A stretch of 36,553 bases of DNA from an uncultured Eubacteriales bacterium (GTDB lineage: Bacteria > Bacillota > Clostridia > TANB77 > CAG-508): contig CACXCH010000051.1 in assembly GCA_902766085.1 (NCBI GenBank), positions 1-36,553 of the forward strand, given 5' to 3'. The position numbers were made by a program, and so were the translations under genes. Shown here piece by piece: positions 7,290 to 15,897 of this stretch (positions within the stretch are counted from its first letter, which is position 1; each line of letters opens with the position of its first letter). The notes under the pieces were generated by a model, which was given only the letters and a program-made list of their open reading frames with translations, ran no database searches and had not been told where the DNA came from.

Positions 7290-7376
7290 TTTTCAATTAA
7301 TCCTTTCTTTTTCTCAGTTTGTTTGAGGAACAAATTTGCTTTAAAAATTATTTTGTTCTTCAACATTTTCTGCTAT

Positions 7377-7406
7377 ACTATACCACATTTTTTATAGAAA
7401 AATCAA
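7377..7406 (-). promoter_or_regulatory. Promoter of the GT8 gene
   Basis: Minus strand TTGATT (7406-7401), 18-nt spacer, TATAGT (7382-7377) preceded by TGG, an extended -10 element. The distance to the start codon at 7289 is about 88 nt. This separates the GT8 gene from the secretion locus upstream. Confidence 0.65.
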
Positions 7407-7491
7407 GACTAACGCAATTAAGTAATATTTAGATTTACATTGTTACAAGTTAGCGTTTTTTAAAATAAAAAAGCTGAAAACCATAAATAAT

Positions 7492-7536
7492 AAACCATTA
7501 GCCTGTAACTTTATGTTTGTTGCAGGTTAATGGTTT
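7492..7536 (-). terminator. 18-bp hairpin ending the secretion operon
   Basis: Arms AAACCATTAGCCTGTAAC (7492-7509) and GTTGCAGGTTAATGGTTT (7519-7536) pair at 16 of 18 positions, around a 9-nt loop. It lies 39 nt after the stop of the last secretion gene. The minus-strand tail is T-rich only further on (TTTTTTATTTT near 7467-7457). It is the best terminator candidate for the operon and also a member of the dispersed palindrome family. Confidence 0.6.
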
Positions 7537-7574
7537 CATCTTAATTTAGATTTTTGCAAATATTAACTACTGAA

Positions 7575-8543
7575 TTATAAATTTATGTTAAAACTATAAA
7601 CACTAATTGCGTCACTATATGAATCTGTTGTTATCATGGATTTTAGTATTCTTACATCATTAAGTTGCAATACACTTTCATCAGTTGTTTCGTCAAAATA
7701 TTTTGTAAATATGAAACTCATTTCTTCAGTTTCTCCTGGAGAAACGAAAAATTTTGCATTATCTAAGTTTTCCGCTCCTCTTTCTTGGTTTCCTACTATT
7801 AATGAAACTTCCTTTGCATAAGTTGCGTCTGAAATTAATACATATCCATCTGCAGTTTTGTTTGTTATTTTTAAATTATATCCAACTTTGTCATAGCCTA
7901 TATCTTTTGACGTTATTTCTACTTTTATGTAGTCATCTTCTTTTGAGATGTTCAAGTCTTTTGATATTATAAAATTATTATTTGATAATTTTATATCGTC
8001 TCCTTCGTTAAAAACAGCAATTCTTTCTGAATAACTATAATATCCTCCTGTTGTTCCGGTTGATTCTATATCATCTGTAAGTGTTAAAATGTAAACATAA
8101 ATTCCATCTACATTTGAATAATTTTGAGTATAGTATTTTCTCTCCTCAGGAAACAAGCTATCAACATAGCTTTTGAAGTTTTCTTCGTTGTCATTATAAA
8201 CATATTTCTTACATGAAGTTGAAATTAAATTGTATGCGTTGTCATAATCTTTGTTGTTACAATATGTAATATATGTTTTTATTAATTCATTTATCTTCTT
8301 TGCATCTGATTTTGATATACTATCGGTTTCGTCCATTATTGGAGAATCAGGTGTATATGTATTTGACATTTGTATTTCTTTTGGAATTGATTTTAAATAT
8401 TGATTTATTAGAAAAACAATTAGCCATATTATAAAAATAACAAAAATAATTCTGCCTTGACTTTTAAAAAAATTTCTTATTGCAATTCTGATTTTTGCTC
8501 TATTATTCATAATATTTTTAGCTTTCTCCTTTCTATAGTTCAT
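7575..8543 (-). CDS. Single-pass exported protein with NTF2/VirB8-like domain (322 aa)
   Basis: Residues 1-32 are basic and cytoplasmic, 33-49 form one membrane helix (IIFVIFIIWLIVFLI), and the rest is outside. Residues about 75-180 (KKINELIKTYITYCNNKDYDNAYNLIS) have the pattern of NTF2-like domains, a helix with a 'xDYxxAYxLLS' turn followed by strands, the fold also used by VirB8/TcpC proteins of T4SS. Residues 200-322 form a further beta-rich domain. The name is not certain because the similarity is at fold-pattern level only. It is the last gene of the locus, 15 nt after its neighbour. The start at 8543 has GGAG only 3 nt away; the ATG at codon 12 is an alternative. Confidence 0.75.
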   Translation of the reverse strand: MNYRKEKAKNIMNNRAKIRIAIRNFFKSQGRIIFVIFIIWLIVFLINQYLKSIPKEIQMSNTYTPDSPIMDETDSISKSDAKKINELIKTYITYCNNKDYDNAYNLISTSCKKYVYNDNEENFKSYVDSLFPEERKYYTQNYSNVDGIYVYILTLTDDIESTGTTGGYYSYSERIAVFNEGDDIKLSNNNFIISKDLNISKEDDYIKVEITSKDIGYDKVGYNLKITNKTADGYVLISDATYAKEVSLIVGNQERGAENLDNAKFFVSPGETEEMSFIFTKYFDETTDESVLQLNDVRILKSMITTDSYSDAISVYSFNINL

Positions 8544-8558
8544 TTGCTCCTTTTTTAT

Positions 8559-9095
8559 TTATTCTGCCTGAAATGAAATTACGTAGTCATTGGCTCCATT
8601 TTCCCTTACTACAAATCTTTGAGTAAATTCTGTAAAATCAGAGTTTATTACATCATTTATTTTAGCTTGTACTAAATAAACTTCTCCCATTCGTTTTACT
8701 GATTCATAAGTCAAGCTTGGGTTTGATGGATATTTATTTTCTGCATAATTTTTAAAATCATCTAGTGTTTTGAAATAATTGTTTTTAAAGTTTTCGTTTA
8801 ATGTATTATAAGCCGATTCATAATCTTGGCTTTCTATCTGAGAGATAAATTGTCCTACGTAAGACTCTACTCTGTCTTCTTCACTCATATTTGTTATTTT
8901 GGTTGTAATTGCATTTTCATTTTGCTTTTCTATTTCTTCATTAGTTGTAGATGCTTCCTGCACCTTGGTTGTATTTTTGCTTTTGTTTATTCTTATGAGA
9001 ACAATTAAAACAATTATTATTAATATTGCTATGACTAAAAGTATTATTCTTAGTATTTTTTTTAGTTTCTCAGAATCGCTTTTTGTTTTTTCCAT
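8559..9095 (-). CDS. Single-pass exported protein with NTF2-like domain (178 aa)
   Basis: The shortest of the four downstream exported proteins. It has a cytoplasmic basic start, a membrane helix at 13-35 (almost all Ile/Leu/Val), a polar linker (about 40-70) and a compact outer domain (70-178). The motif FISQIESQDYESAYNTLNENFKNNYF corresponds in pattern to the 7575-8543 protein and to NTF2-like folds. This is what a minimal VirB8-type scaffold protein looks like, but no sequence signature proves it. The ribosome site is AAAGGA. It lies between two related genes with 15-nt and 44-nt gaps, clearly one transcript. Confidence 0.75.
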   Translation of the reverse strand: MEKTKSDSEKLKKILRIILLVIAILIIIVLIVLIRINKSKNTTKVQEASTTNEEIEKQNENAITTKITNMSEEDRVESYVGQFISQIESQDYESAYNTLNENFKNNYFKTLDDFKNYAENKYPSNPSLTYESVKRMGEVYLVQAKINDVINSDFTEFTQRFVVRENGANDYVISFQAE

Positions 9096-9139
9096 TTTAC
9101 TATTGTCCTTTCCAATTGTAAAATTCGTTATAAAAATGT

Positions 9140-10498
9140 TTATTCTTCATCCTGTACACCTGTTGTTTCAATTTTTATGCTTGGAGTTGTTGTTGAATCC
9201 TTTGCAATGCATAAATAAAGGTTAATTTCTTCATCTAATGTATATTCCATAGTTAAATCATATTTTATATAACCATTTTCTTCTGTTTTATTGTTTATGT
9301 TAGCCTGTATAAATTGTATTCCTTTGCTCCATCTCATTCCAACTATTTGGTTAGACAAATTTAAGTAATCATCAGCTGAGTATATTCCCATATTGTTAAT
9401 TGTCGTTTTGTTGTTGTCATAATATTGTCTAATTTTATTATATGATTTACCTGATGTTGAATCATTTATTTGCTTTACTGTTGTATTTACAAAATAGTCC
9501 AAGAAATTGCTTATTTCTTCTGATGTTACACTTCCTGTGTAATCATTATATATATTAGAATAGTCTCCCTTTGTTGTATCATTTCCAATTTTTGTTGAGA
9601 AATCAATGTAATTTGGATAAACATTAAATTTAAAATAATTGTTGTTCCCATCTGTTACTTCAAAAGTTACATATCTTGTTGATGATGTAGCCTTTACATT
9701 TATGTTTTGATAGTTAATAGTTATGTTGTTCATAAAAGATTTTAGTTCATCTTCGCTTTTAATTTGATTTGTTTCATCATTACTAATTATTTCATATGCA
9801 TGTTCAATATCATTGTCACATATATTTTTAAATAATTTTACAAAATAAACTCCGACTTCTTCATCATTTACATTATTAATAGTATACCCATTGTCATTGT
9901 TTTTTTCTATTGTTTTATCTTCTAAGTAAATTTCATTATCTGTGCTTGTATCATCAAATTGGGGGCAAATTGAATATGATTTGTTTTTTTGATCAAGTTT
10001 AATGCAAATAATATGTGTATCATAATCATCGCTATTTATACTTGAACCATCAATAAATCTAACAATATAGTTTTGATTTTCTACATATGATATTTTTTTT
10101 ATCAAATAATATGGCAATTCATATGAATTAAATAGTGACATAACATTTTGATTTGTAATATTATTATTATTTATAAAGTCTTTGTCTATTATATTCATTA
10201 ATCCATTATCATCTGATTGCTCTATTTTAGTAATATAGTTATCTACAATGTCAAAAATGCAGAAAATTTCATTTCTTGATTGTAGCTCTGTTGCATTTTT
10301 GCCAGAATTTAAAGTGTAATATGAAGTAAGATAATTAGTAGCAGTGGTAACTTGATTTGAATTTTTATCACCATCTATTTCGCTATTTGACTTATTTTTT
10401 CTAATGTTTATGATTTGATAACTTAAAGTAGATAAAATTAAAATAATAATTACTATAGTTATTATTATAAAAATTATTAGTTTATTTTTTCTTTTCAT
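9140..10498 (-). CDS. Single-pass exported protein with repeated NTF2-like domains (452 aa)
   Basis: A membrane helix at 7-28 is followed by a Ser/Asn-rich linker and three apparent alpha/beta units. They begin near residue 80 (IFDIVDNYITKIEQSDDNGLMNIID), near 215 (VGVYFVKLFKNICDNDIEHAYEIIS) and near 330 (ISNFLDYFVNTTVKQIND). Each starts with an amphipathic helix followed by strand-rich sequence, as in NTF2-like domains. I infer a scaffold role in the secretion machine outside the membrane. It has no catalytic motif or cysteine pair. AAAAGGAG directly precedes the ATG, and the gap to the gene before it is 12 nt, suggesting translational coupling. Confidence 0.75.
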   Translation of the reverse strand: MKRKNKLIIFIIITIVIIILILSTLSYQIINIRKNKSNSEIDGDKNSNQVTTATNYLTSYYTLNSGKNATELQSRNEIFCIFDIVDNYITKIEQSDDNGLMNIIDKDFINNNNITNQNVMSLFNSYELPYYLIKKISYVENQNYIVRFIDGSSINSDDYDTHIICIKLDQKNKSYSICPQFDDTSTDNEIYLEDKTIEKNNDNGYTINNVNDEEVGVYFVKLFKNICDNDIEHAYEIISNDETNQIKSEDELKSFMNNITINYQNINVKATSSTRYVTFEVTDGNNNYFKFNVYPNYIDFSTKIGNDTTKGDYSNIYNDYTGSVTSEEISNFLDYFVNTTVKQINDSTSGKSYNKIRQYYDNNKTTINNMGIYSADDYLNLSNQIVGMRWSKGIQFIQANINNKTEENGYIKYDLTMEYTLDEEINLYLCIAKDSTTTPSIKIETTGVQDEE

Positions 10499-10510
10499 TT
10501 TTCTCCTTTT

Positions 10511-11512
10511 TTATCCAATATCGACTGTATAATTACCTGGGTTTGCCATTTCAATATTAAAAGTCAATTTGTTTCCATTTTCATCTTGGCAAATTAGATT
10601 TATTGTTTCTCCATTGTAATTCTTAGAATAATTTGAAATTATATAATTTGCATATTTTTCATTATAGCTATTTCTTGCATTGCTTCCTGCAAACTCAATT
10701 TTAGGAGTTACTGCATTTACATTGTACATAATATTCAAGTTTTGTGAATTATTCACTACAAAACTATTAAATTTTTCGTATGTTGTAAATTTTTCCTCTT
10801 TTGTTGTTTCGCCTAGAAGCTCATAAGCTCCTTTGGTATAATTAAGCATCATGTTTATGTAATTACAACAATATTTTTTAGCAATATCCTGATCTGAATA
10901 AGTTTGATTAGCATAAAAATTACCTGATTTTTTGCTAATTGTTCTTGTTTTAAATGGAATAGAATATCTCCCCATAGTAATAATATTTTGATACTCTGTT
11001 TTATCTATAGGGTACAAATCAAGAGTGCTATTATTTAAATCGTTGCCTAAGATTGTATAAAAATCGTTGCCATCCACACTGCTTTTTATGTAATATTCTG
11101 CATAGTTATCATTTGAATTGTAAAAAACTTCCTTGGTTAAATATGAATTTACGTTAGTGCAAGAAATTAGAAAGGTAAAAACATTATTTTGTGTAATATC
11201 ATTTTTTTCAATATATTCATCTCTTAAATATTTTAATAATGTTTCTGTGTCCTTTTCGTTTATGGCTGTAATGTAATTTTCCATATATGTATCTATTGTA
11301 AAAAATTGGTCCATTTTTTCTACAATTGTTGGAAGGCTCTGCTCATCAACAGAGCCTTGTTCTGTATTATTATTTACCTGATTTGGGTTGTCTAAACTAT
11401 TCGAGTTATAATTGCTTCTACTCTTATTTATAGTTATGCTAAGAATCATTGCTAATGCTATTAAAATTATTAAAATTGCTATTATTAATTTAAGAATTTT
11501 TTTATTATCCAT
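10511..11512 (-). CDS. Single-pass exported protein, VirB8-like candidate (333 aa)
   Basis: It has a short cytoplasmic tail, a membrane helix at 7-27, an Asn/Ser linker (30-60), then an outer part with two NTF2-like units. The first (about 70-180, MENYITAINEKDTETLLKYLRDEYI) strongly resembles the opening of the 9140-10498 protein, so the two are probable paralogues. The second begins near residue 205 (KKYCCNYINMMLNYTKGAYELLG). Two adjacent cysteines (CC) occur near 211. It follows the wall hydrolase gene by 53 nt with ribosome site GGAAGGG. Function is assigned only by neighbourhood and fold pattern. Confidence 0.75.
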   Translation of the reverse strand: MDNKKILKLIIAILIILIALAMILSITINKSRSNYNSNSLDNPNQVNNNTEQGSVDEQSLPTIVEKMDQFFTIDTYMENYITAINEKDTETLLKYLRDEYIEKNDITQNNVFTFLISCTNVNSYLTKEVFYNSNDNYAEYYIKSSVDGNDFYTILGNDLNNSTLDLYPIDKTEYQNIITMGRYSIPFKTRTISKKSGNFYANQTYSDQDIAKKYCCNYINMMLNYTKGAYELLGETTKEEKFTTYEKFNSFVVNNSQNLNIMYNVNAVTPKIEFAGSNARNSYNEKYANYIISNYSKNYNGETINLICQDENGNKLTFNIEMANPGNYTVDIG

Positions 11513-11565
11513 ATATAGCCCTTCCTTTCATTTGATTAATAAGTGTATAAATAATACATTATTTT

Positions 11566-14500
11566 TTATTTTAAAAGCTTTTCTGGGTCTTGTGGAGTCG
11601 CTACGCCAAAGAATGTAGAAGTATCATTCACACTTATGCCTTGTTTATTATATCTTATTTCAAAATGTAAATGGGCTCCTTGTGCATTTCCATCAAGATT
11701 TTTATTTCCTGTGCTTCCTCCTGAAATTCCTATTTGTTCACCTTTTTTTACTTTAGTTCCATTGCTAACTGCAACTGAAGATAAATGTGCATATAGTGAA
11801 GCATATTGATTATTTTTATGATATATAATTACATATTGCCCATAGCCTGAAGGATCTGAATATTTATATAGCGTGCCATCTGCAATAGCATATACTGGAG
11901 CATTTACAACTGCAATGTCTATTCCTTTATGTGGTCTAGTTGTTCCATTTAATGTTCTAGCCAAAGTAAACTTTGAAGTTACAATTTTCGTCTTAGTTGG
12001 CCAACTGAATTGAGCAGATCCTGTATTTGTATCTGGATCCGGGTTAGACTCTGGGGTAGGACTTTGGTTACCATTTTTCTTTGTATAATCAATCTTAAAT
12101 ATAGTCTTAGCCCAGAAAAATAATCCAGTTTCTCCACCTACATAATTTGTTACCGTTTGTCTGTCATACCCAGGATAACCTATCATAAGATCATATACAT
12201 TATTTACTCCACCTGTGAAATGAATGCCATCTGCTAAGCTATACTTCTTTGAATATTTAATAATACCAAAGGGGTCATTTGAAGGTGTTGCCAATAAACG
12301 TTGGTTCTTAATATTATATACTGCATCTTTTATAGCCTTTTCCATTGATGAATATGCAGCAAATCCGTACTCTTTTCCTAAGTCTCCCTCTTTAGCAAGA
12401 TTCCAGTATCGGAAGTGAGCAGCACTCCATGATTGCTCTTTCATTGCTATACATGCCATAAATACTGGATTAATTCCTTCATTTATACAATAATCATATA
12501 GTACTTTATCGTTTTCTTTGAAATCATTTGCATGATTACCAAGATAGCCTTTTGGACAATTTTGTACAGCATTGTCAAAGTCTTCCCAAGAAATACTTGT
12601 ATCAGTTACAAATGTTAAATCTCCATTTGCATATACTCCATTGCTGTAATCAGTTGTATCTTTATTTGTACCACTTTCGTCTTTTAGTCCATATCCACTT
12701 TCATCTATTATTGGGGCATTTTCATCTGCTATTCCATGTTCTTTTAAAGCTTTTTCATCTGTAAGTGTGTAGGTGTTATCCATATAGTCTTCAATGTTGT
12801 CCTCTACTGTGTCGCTTTCTCCTCCTACTATTGTTTTGTTTATTCTTTGTAGCACTATTGTTACTTTATCTGTGGCTGTTCCTATTTTCTCGCCCCTGCT
12901 ATATTGCTTTGCTTGAGCTCCTGAAACCCCTTCTATTACCATTGTCCATCCATTTAATAAATCTTTCTTTATATTGTAAAAGTCATCTTTATATTTCATT
13001 GTGAGTGCATTAACAGCTTCATCTGAAAGTGATCCTAGTTTTAGTGTTACTGTTGTTCCTTCTACCTTTCTTACTTCACAGTCAATTGGAGCTAAGAAAT
13101 CCTTGCCGTTGACGTCACTTATTACAAGTCCATATTCATTTTTGTCCTTTGAGGTTGTTCCCGGTGCAGTTGGGGACTCATCTAAATCTTTATCAAATGG
13201 CCAAATTAAGATATGCTTTAAATCCTCTGTTATATCGTCTGCATTTAATGTATTTTCTTCTCCAATTGCCTCTGCAAGTTTTTCACTCGTTGCTAATTGT
13301 TTTAGCATTCTATATATTGTCTCAGAATCCTCTGTATCCATATTTTTTAATATTTCAAATCCAGAAAGAGTATCCCTCGTTGTTCCAAATGATGGTGTTT
13401 CTTTTGTTGCTAGCTGACCATTATCGTAGTCTGTTTTATCATCATCAGTAACACTTGTTTTTTCTCCGTGAAAGTAGTACGAGTCTTTGTTTTCGTCAAT
13501 TGCCTTTGCAGCTGCTATCTTTCTTGCTGTTTCTTCTGTTCCATCATATTTATAATATTTTTCCTTGAATAAAGCTATTAATTCTTTATTTGGTCCTACT
13601 ATATATGGTTCATTTACTTGATACCAAAAACCATTATCATCAGATATTAGTCCATCTATTTGAATTTGGAATCCTTGCAAATATGAGCTTCCATTTGGAG
13701 TAAATGTTACCCATTTTTTTGCTGATGTTGTTTTTTGATAAACTCCAGTATATTGATTATCACTTCCAGTAAAGTAAACATTATTGTTAGAGTCTTGTGC
13801 TGTGCCATCTTCACTAGATTTATTACCATCCCAAAACCAGTGTTTAGATACTCTAGTAATAAATGGTAAATAGAATGCTTTTCCTTTTGCCAAATCTGCA
13901 TATAACTCAGTTAATTCATTTAGCTGAGTTTTTGTAAGCCCCGAAATTCTTGATGCTTCATTTCCAGATAAATCTGTATTTTTTGGCTCTGATGGTATTC
14001 CTTCGAAAGTCTGTGAAGTTAAATAGTTTTTGCATATATAACTTGCTAATGAATCATTTGAACCAATATCGTTTTTGACACCGACTACTACTTTTTCAAT
14101 TGCTTCAGTGTCGTTGTTATCAATTATACCCTTTAAATATGTTTTACAAGCTTCGTCTGTTTGAGCATAGTCGCTGTAAGTTGAATCTGCAGTCGTTTGG
14201 CTTGAAGCTGATGAATAATTATTTTTTGCATCATCAAATAGACTAACTAAGTAATTAGCATAAGCTCTCATTACGTCAGATTTATTAATTTGAGTACCAT
14301 CACTAGTTTGTACAATCATGTTACTTGCATATAATGCTGTTTCTTGAAAGCTAATATGAACCTTTGTGTTAAAAGCATCACTTGTTGCTATTTGGTCTGT
14401 TAAGTCCGGCATCATTGTTGATAAGTGCAATGCTAGGAATAGTTCAAGAGGTCTTCCATATTTTGATGTCCAGCCATCCATTGAAAATGAATAATTATAA

Positions 14501-15753
14501 TTGTTTTGTCCTTTTATAGTTAACGCATGTGTGTTTTTATCTATACTTGTACTTCCTTTTCCTCTTAAGGCAATTAGTTCGATTAGAAAGTTACTAGCTT
14601 GGTTCTGTACATCATTAACTTCTATCATTCCTGTTGAATAATCTTTAGAATTAGCAGCAATTGTTGCAGAATCACTACTATTAATCAAGTTATCCAAATC
14701 ATCAAAAGCAGCGGAAAAATAACCTAAAAAGTTATCGGTTGCTTTAAAGTATGTACTCTGGTCTGCAGCCATGTAATCACGTAAATAATTTTTACTTTTA
14801 CTATTTTTAGTTATTGATTTTATTTTTTTTGCTTTTCCAGATGTAGTATTTGCTCCATAGGTGTTGCCTAAATCTTCATCACTTTCGCTATATTGTACAT
14901 CTGCAAATCCATATCCCTCAACATTATATCCCATATTTTCTAAATACTGTGCTAAGTCTATTACTTCATCTTCTGTTATATCTGTTTGGTTTCCATTAAC
15001 TTTTGAAATTAAAAAAGCACCTATTGAATTAGCTGTTTTTTTAATTTGTCCTATTACTTGTGACGGCATATTTTGGAAAAATAATATTATTCCAATAGCT
15101 AAAATAATTATTAAAATAACAATTACAATTGTTATTACTAAAGGTAAATTAGTCGCAACTGTTACAGCTTTTTTTGCATTTCCTGCGCTTACTCCTGCTT
15201 CATTTGAAGCTGTTTTTACTGCCTTCGAAGCTCTTTTTTCATTATTTGCATTTTTTCTTTCTTGCTTTTTCCTTGCTTTGCTTTGAGATGGGTCAGAGTG
15301 ATTATGCCTATTATAATAGTCTCTCTTTTGCTCAGGGGTTCTCTCATAAGGGTTGGTATAAGGCGTTCCTTTTGGAGTAGTTCCTGGAGAGTTTGGTTTG
15401 CTTTTTCCTTCTTGTACTCTTTTAGCAAGTCTTTCGGCTTTAGCCTGATCTTCTTTTTCTTTTTCTGCATTATTCTCTAGATGTCTTCTATAGCCTGGAC
15501 TTAGTTTTTCAAGCTCCTCTGGTGAATAATCTGAAAGTTTCTTTTCTTGTTTATTAGAATCATCACCCTGTAAGGGCTCCCTTCCGAAATTAGCAGGCTG
15601 AGTTGATTGTTGATCTTCTTGGCTCTGTTGTTGCTCTTCTTGTTGTTCTTGCTTTCTTTGTTCTTCTTCTTGTTGTTTTCTTGCTTTATTTTCAGCCTTT
15701 TTTTGTGCTTCTTTTTCAGCATTTTTTCTTCTTGCTCTGTAACTTTTAGCCAA
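11566..15753 (-). CDS. Membrane-anchored cell-wall hydrolase: glucosaminidase-like plus M23 peptidase (1395 aa)
   Basis: The start is TTG at 15753, preceded by GAGGTGA. Residues 1-200 are a Lys/Glu/Gln-rich cytoplasmic region, 203-226 a membrane helix, and the rest lies outside. A long uncharacterised region (230-870) is followed by a beta domain at about 880-975 (FLAPIDCEVRKVEG ... YSRGEKIG) that looks like an M23 fold without catalytic histidines. Residues about 1075-1220 resemble a GH73/glucosaminidase domain with candidate Glu1106 (INPVFMACIAMKEQSW). The C-terminal M23/LytM endopeptidase has His1275 and Asp1279 (HKGID) and His1361/His1363 (HLHFE). It would cut both glycan strands and peptide cross-links, the VirB1/CwlT-type job of opening the wall for a T4SS. 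The fusion and size are unusual. Confidence 0.9.
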   Translation of the reverse strand: MAKSYRARRKNAEKEAQKKAENKARKQQEEEQRKQEQQEEQQQSQEDQQSTQPANFGREPLQGDDSNKQEKKLSDYSPEELEKLSPGYRRHLENNAEKEKEDQAKAERLAKRVQEGKSKPNSPGTTPKGTPYTNPYERTPEQKRDYYNRHNHSDPSQSKARKKQERKNANNEKRASKAVKTASNEAGVSAGNAKKAVTVATNLPLVITIVIVILIIILAIGIILFFQNMPSQVIGQIKKTANSIGAFLISKVNGNQTDITEDEVIDLAQYLENMGYNVEGYGFADVQYSESDEDLGNTYGANTTSGKAKKIKSITKNSKSKNYLRDYMAADQSTYFKATDNFLGYFSAAFDDLDNLINSSDSATIAANSKDYSTGMIEVNDVQNQASNFLIELIALRGKGSTSIDKNTHALTIKGQNNYNYSFSMDGWTSKYGRPLELFLALHLSTMMPDLTDQIATSDAFNTKVHISFQETALYASNMIVQTSDGTQINKSDVMRAYANYLVSLFDDAKNNYSSASSQTTADSTYSDYAQTDEACKTYLKGIIDNNDTEAIEKVVVGVKNDIGSNDSLASYICKNYLTSQTFEGIPSEPKNTDLSGNEASRISGLTKTQLNELTELYADLAKGKAFYLPFITRVSKHWFWDGNKSSEDGTAQDSNNNVYFTGSDNQYTGVYQKTTSAKKWVTFTPNGSSYLQGFQIQIDGLISDDNGFWYQVNEPYIVGPNKELIALFKEKYYKYDGTEETARKIAAAKAIDENKDSYYFHGEKTSVTDDDKTDYDNGQLATKETPSFGTTRDTLSGFEILKNMDTEDSETIYRMLKQLATSEKLAEAIGEENTLNADDITEDLKHILIWPFDKDLDESPTAPGTTSKDKNEYGLVISDVNGKDFLAPIDCEVRKVEGTTVTLKLGSLSDEAVNALTMKYKDDFYNIKKDLLNGWTMVIEGVSGAQAKQYSRGEKIGTATDKVTIVLQRINKTIVGGESDTVEDNIEDYMDNTYTLTDEKALKEHGIADENAPIIDESGYGLKDESGTNKDTTDYSNGVYANGDLTFVTDTSISWEDFDNAVQNCPKGYLGNHANDFKENDKVLYDYCINEGINPVFMACIAMKEQSWSAAHFRYWNLAKEGDLGKEYGFAAYSSMEKAIKDAVYNIKNQRLLATPSNDPFGIIKYSKKYSLADGIHFTGGVNNVYDLMIGYPGYDRQTVTNYVGGETGLFFWAKTIFKIDYTKKNGNQSPTPESNPDPDTNTGSAQFSWPTKTKIVTSKFTLARTLNGTTRPHKGIDIAVVNAPVYAIADGTLYKYSDPSGYGQYVIIYHKNNQYASLYAHLSSVAVSNGTKVKKGEQIGISGGSTGNKNLDGNAQGAHLHFEIRYNKQGISVNDTSTFFGVATPQDPEKLLK

Positions 15754-15897
15754 ATTATTTCACCTCTTTTCTAGTATTGTTATATTTAAACTGCTAATTT
15801 TTCATCAAATTTTCTATCTTATTATTAGATTCTACATTTTATTTTTTACACTCTAATAAGAGTTTTTATTTCTATAATACCATTTTTGTTGTATCTT

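Noticed and set aside
13001..13451. Long plus-strand frames antisense to the wall hydrolase gene
   Set aside because: Two overlapping frames with no ribosome site and no domain; they mirror a well-supported gene.
14861..15286. Plus-strand 141-aa frame with hydrophobic stretch
   Set aside because: It is the antisense of the membrane helix and charged leader of the wall hydrolase; no promoter or ribosome site.
15850..15863. Short palindrome ACTCT-AATA-AGAGT after the split VirB6 gene as terminator
   Set aside because: Five-base AT-rich stem, too weak to call; the locus probably reads through into the wall hydrolase gene.
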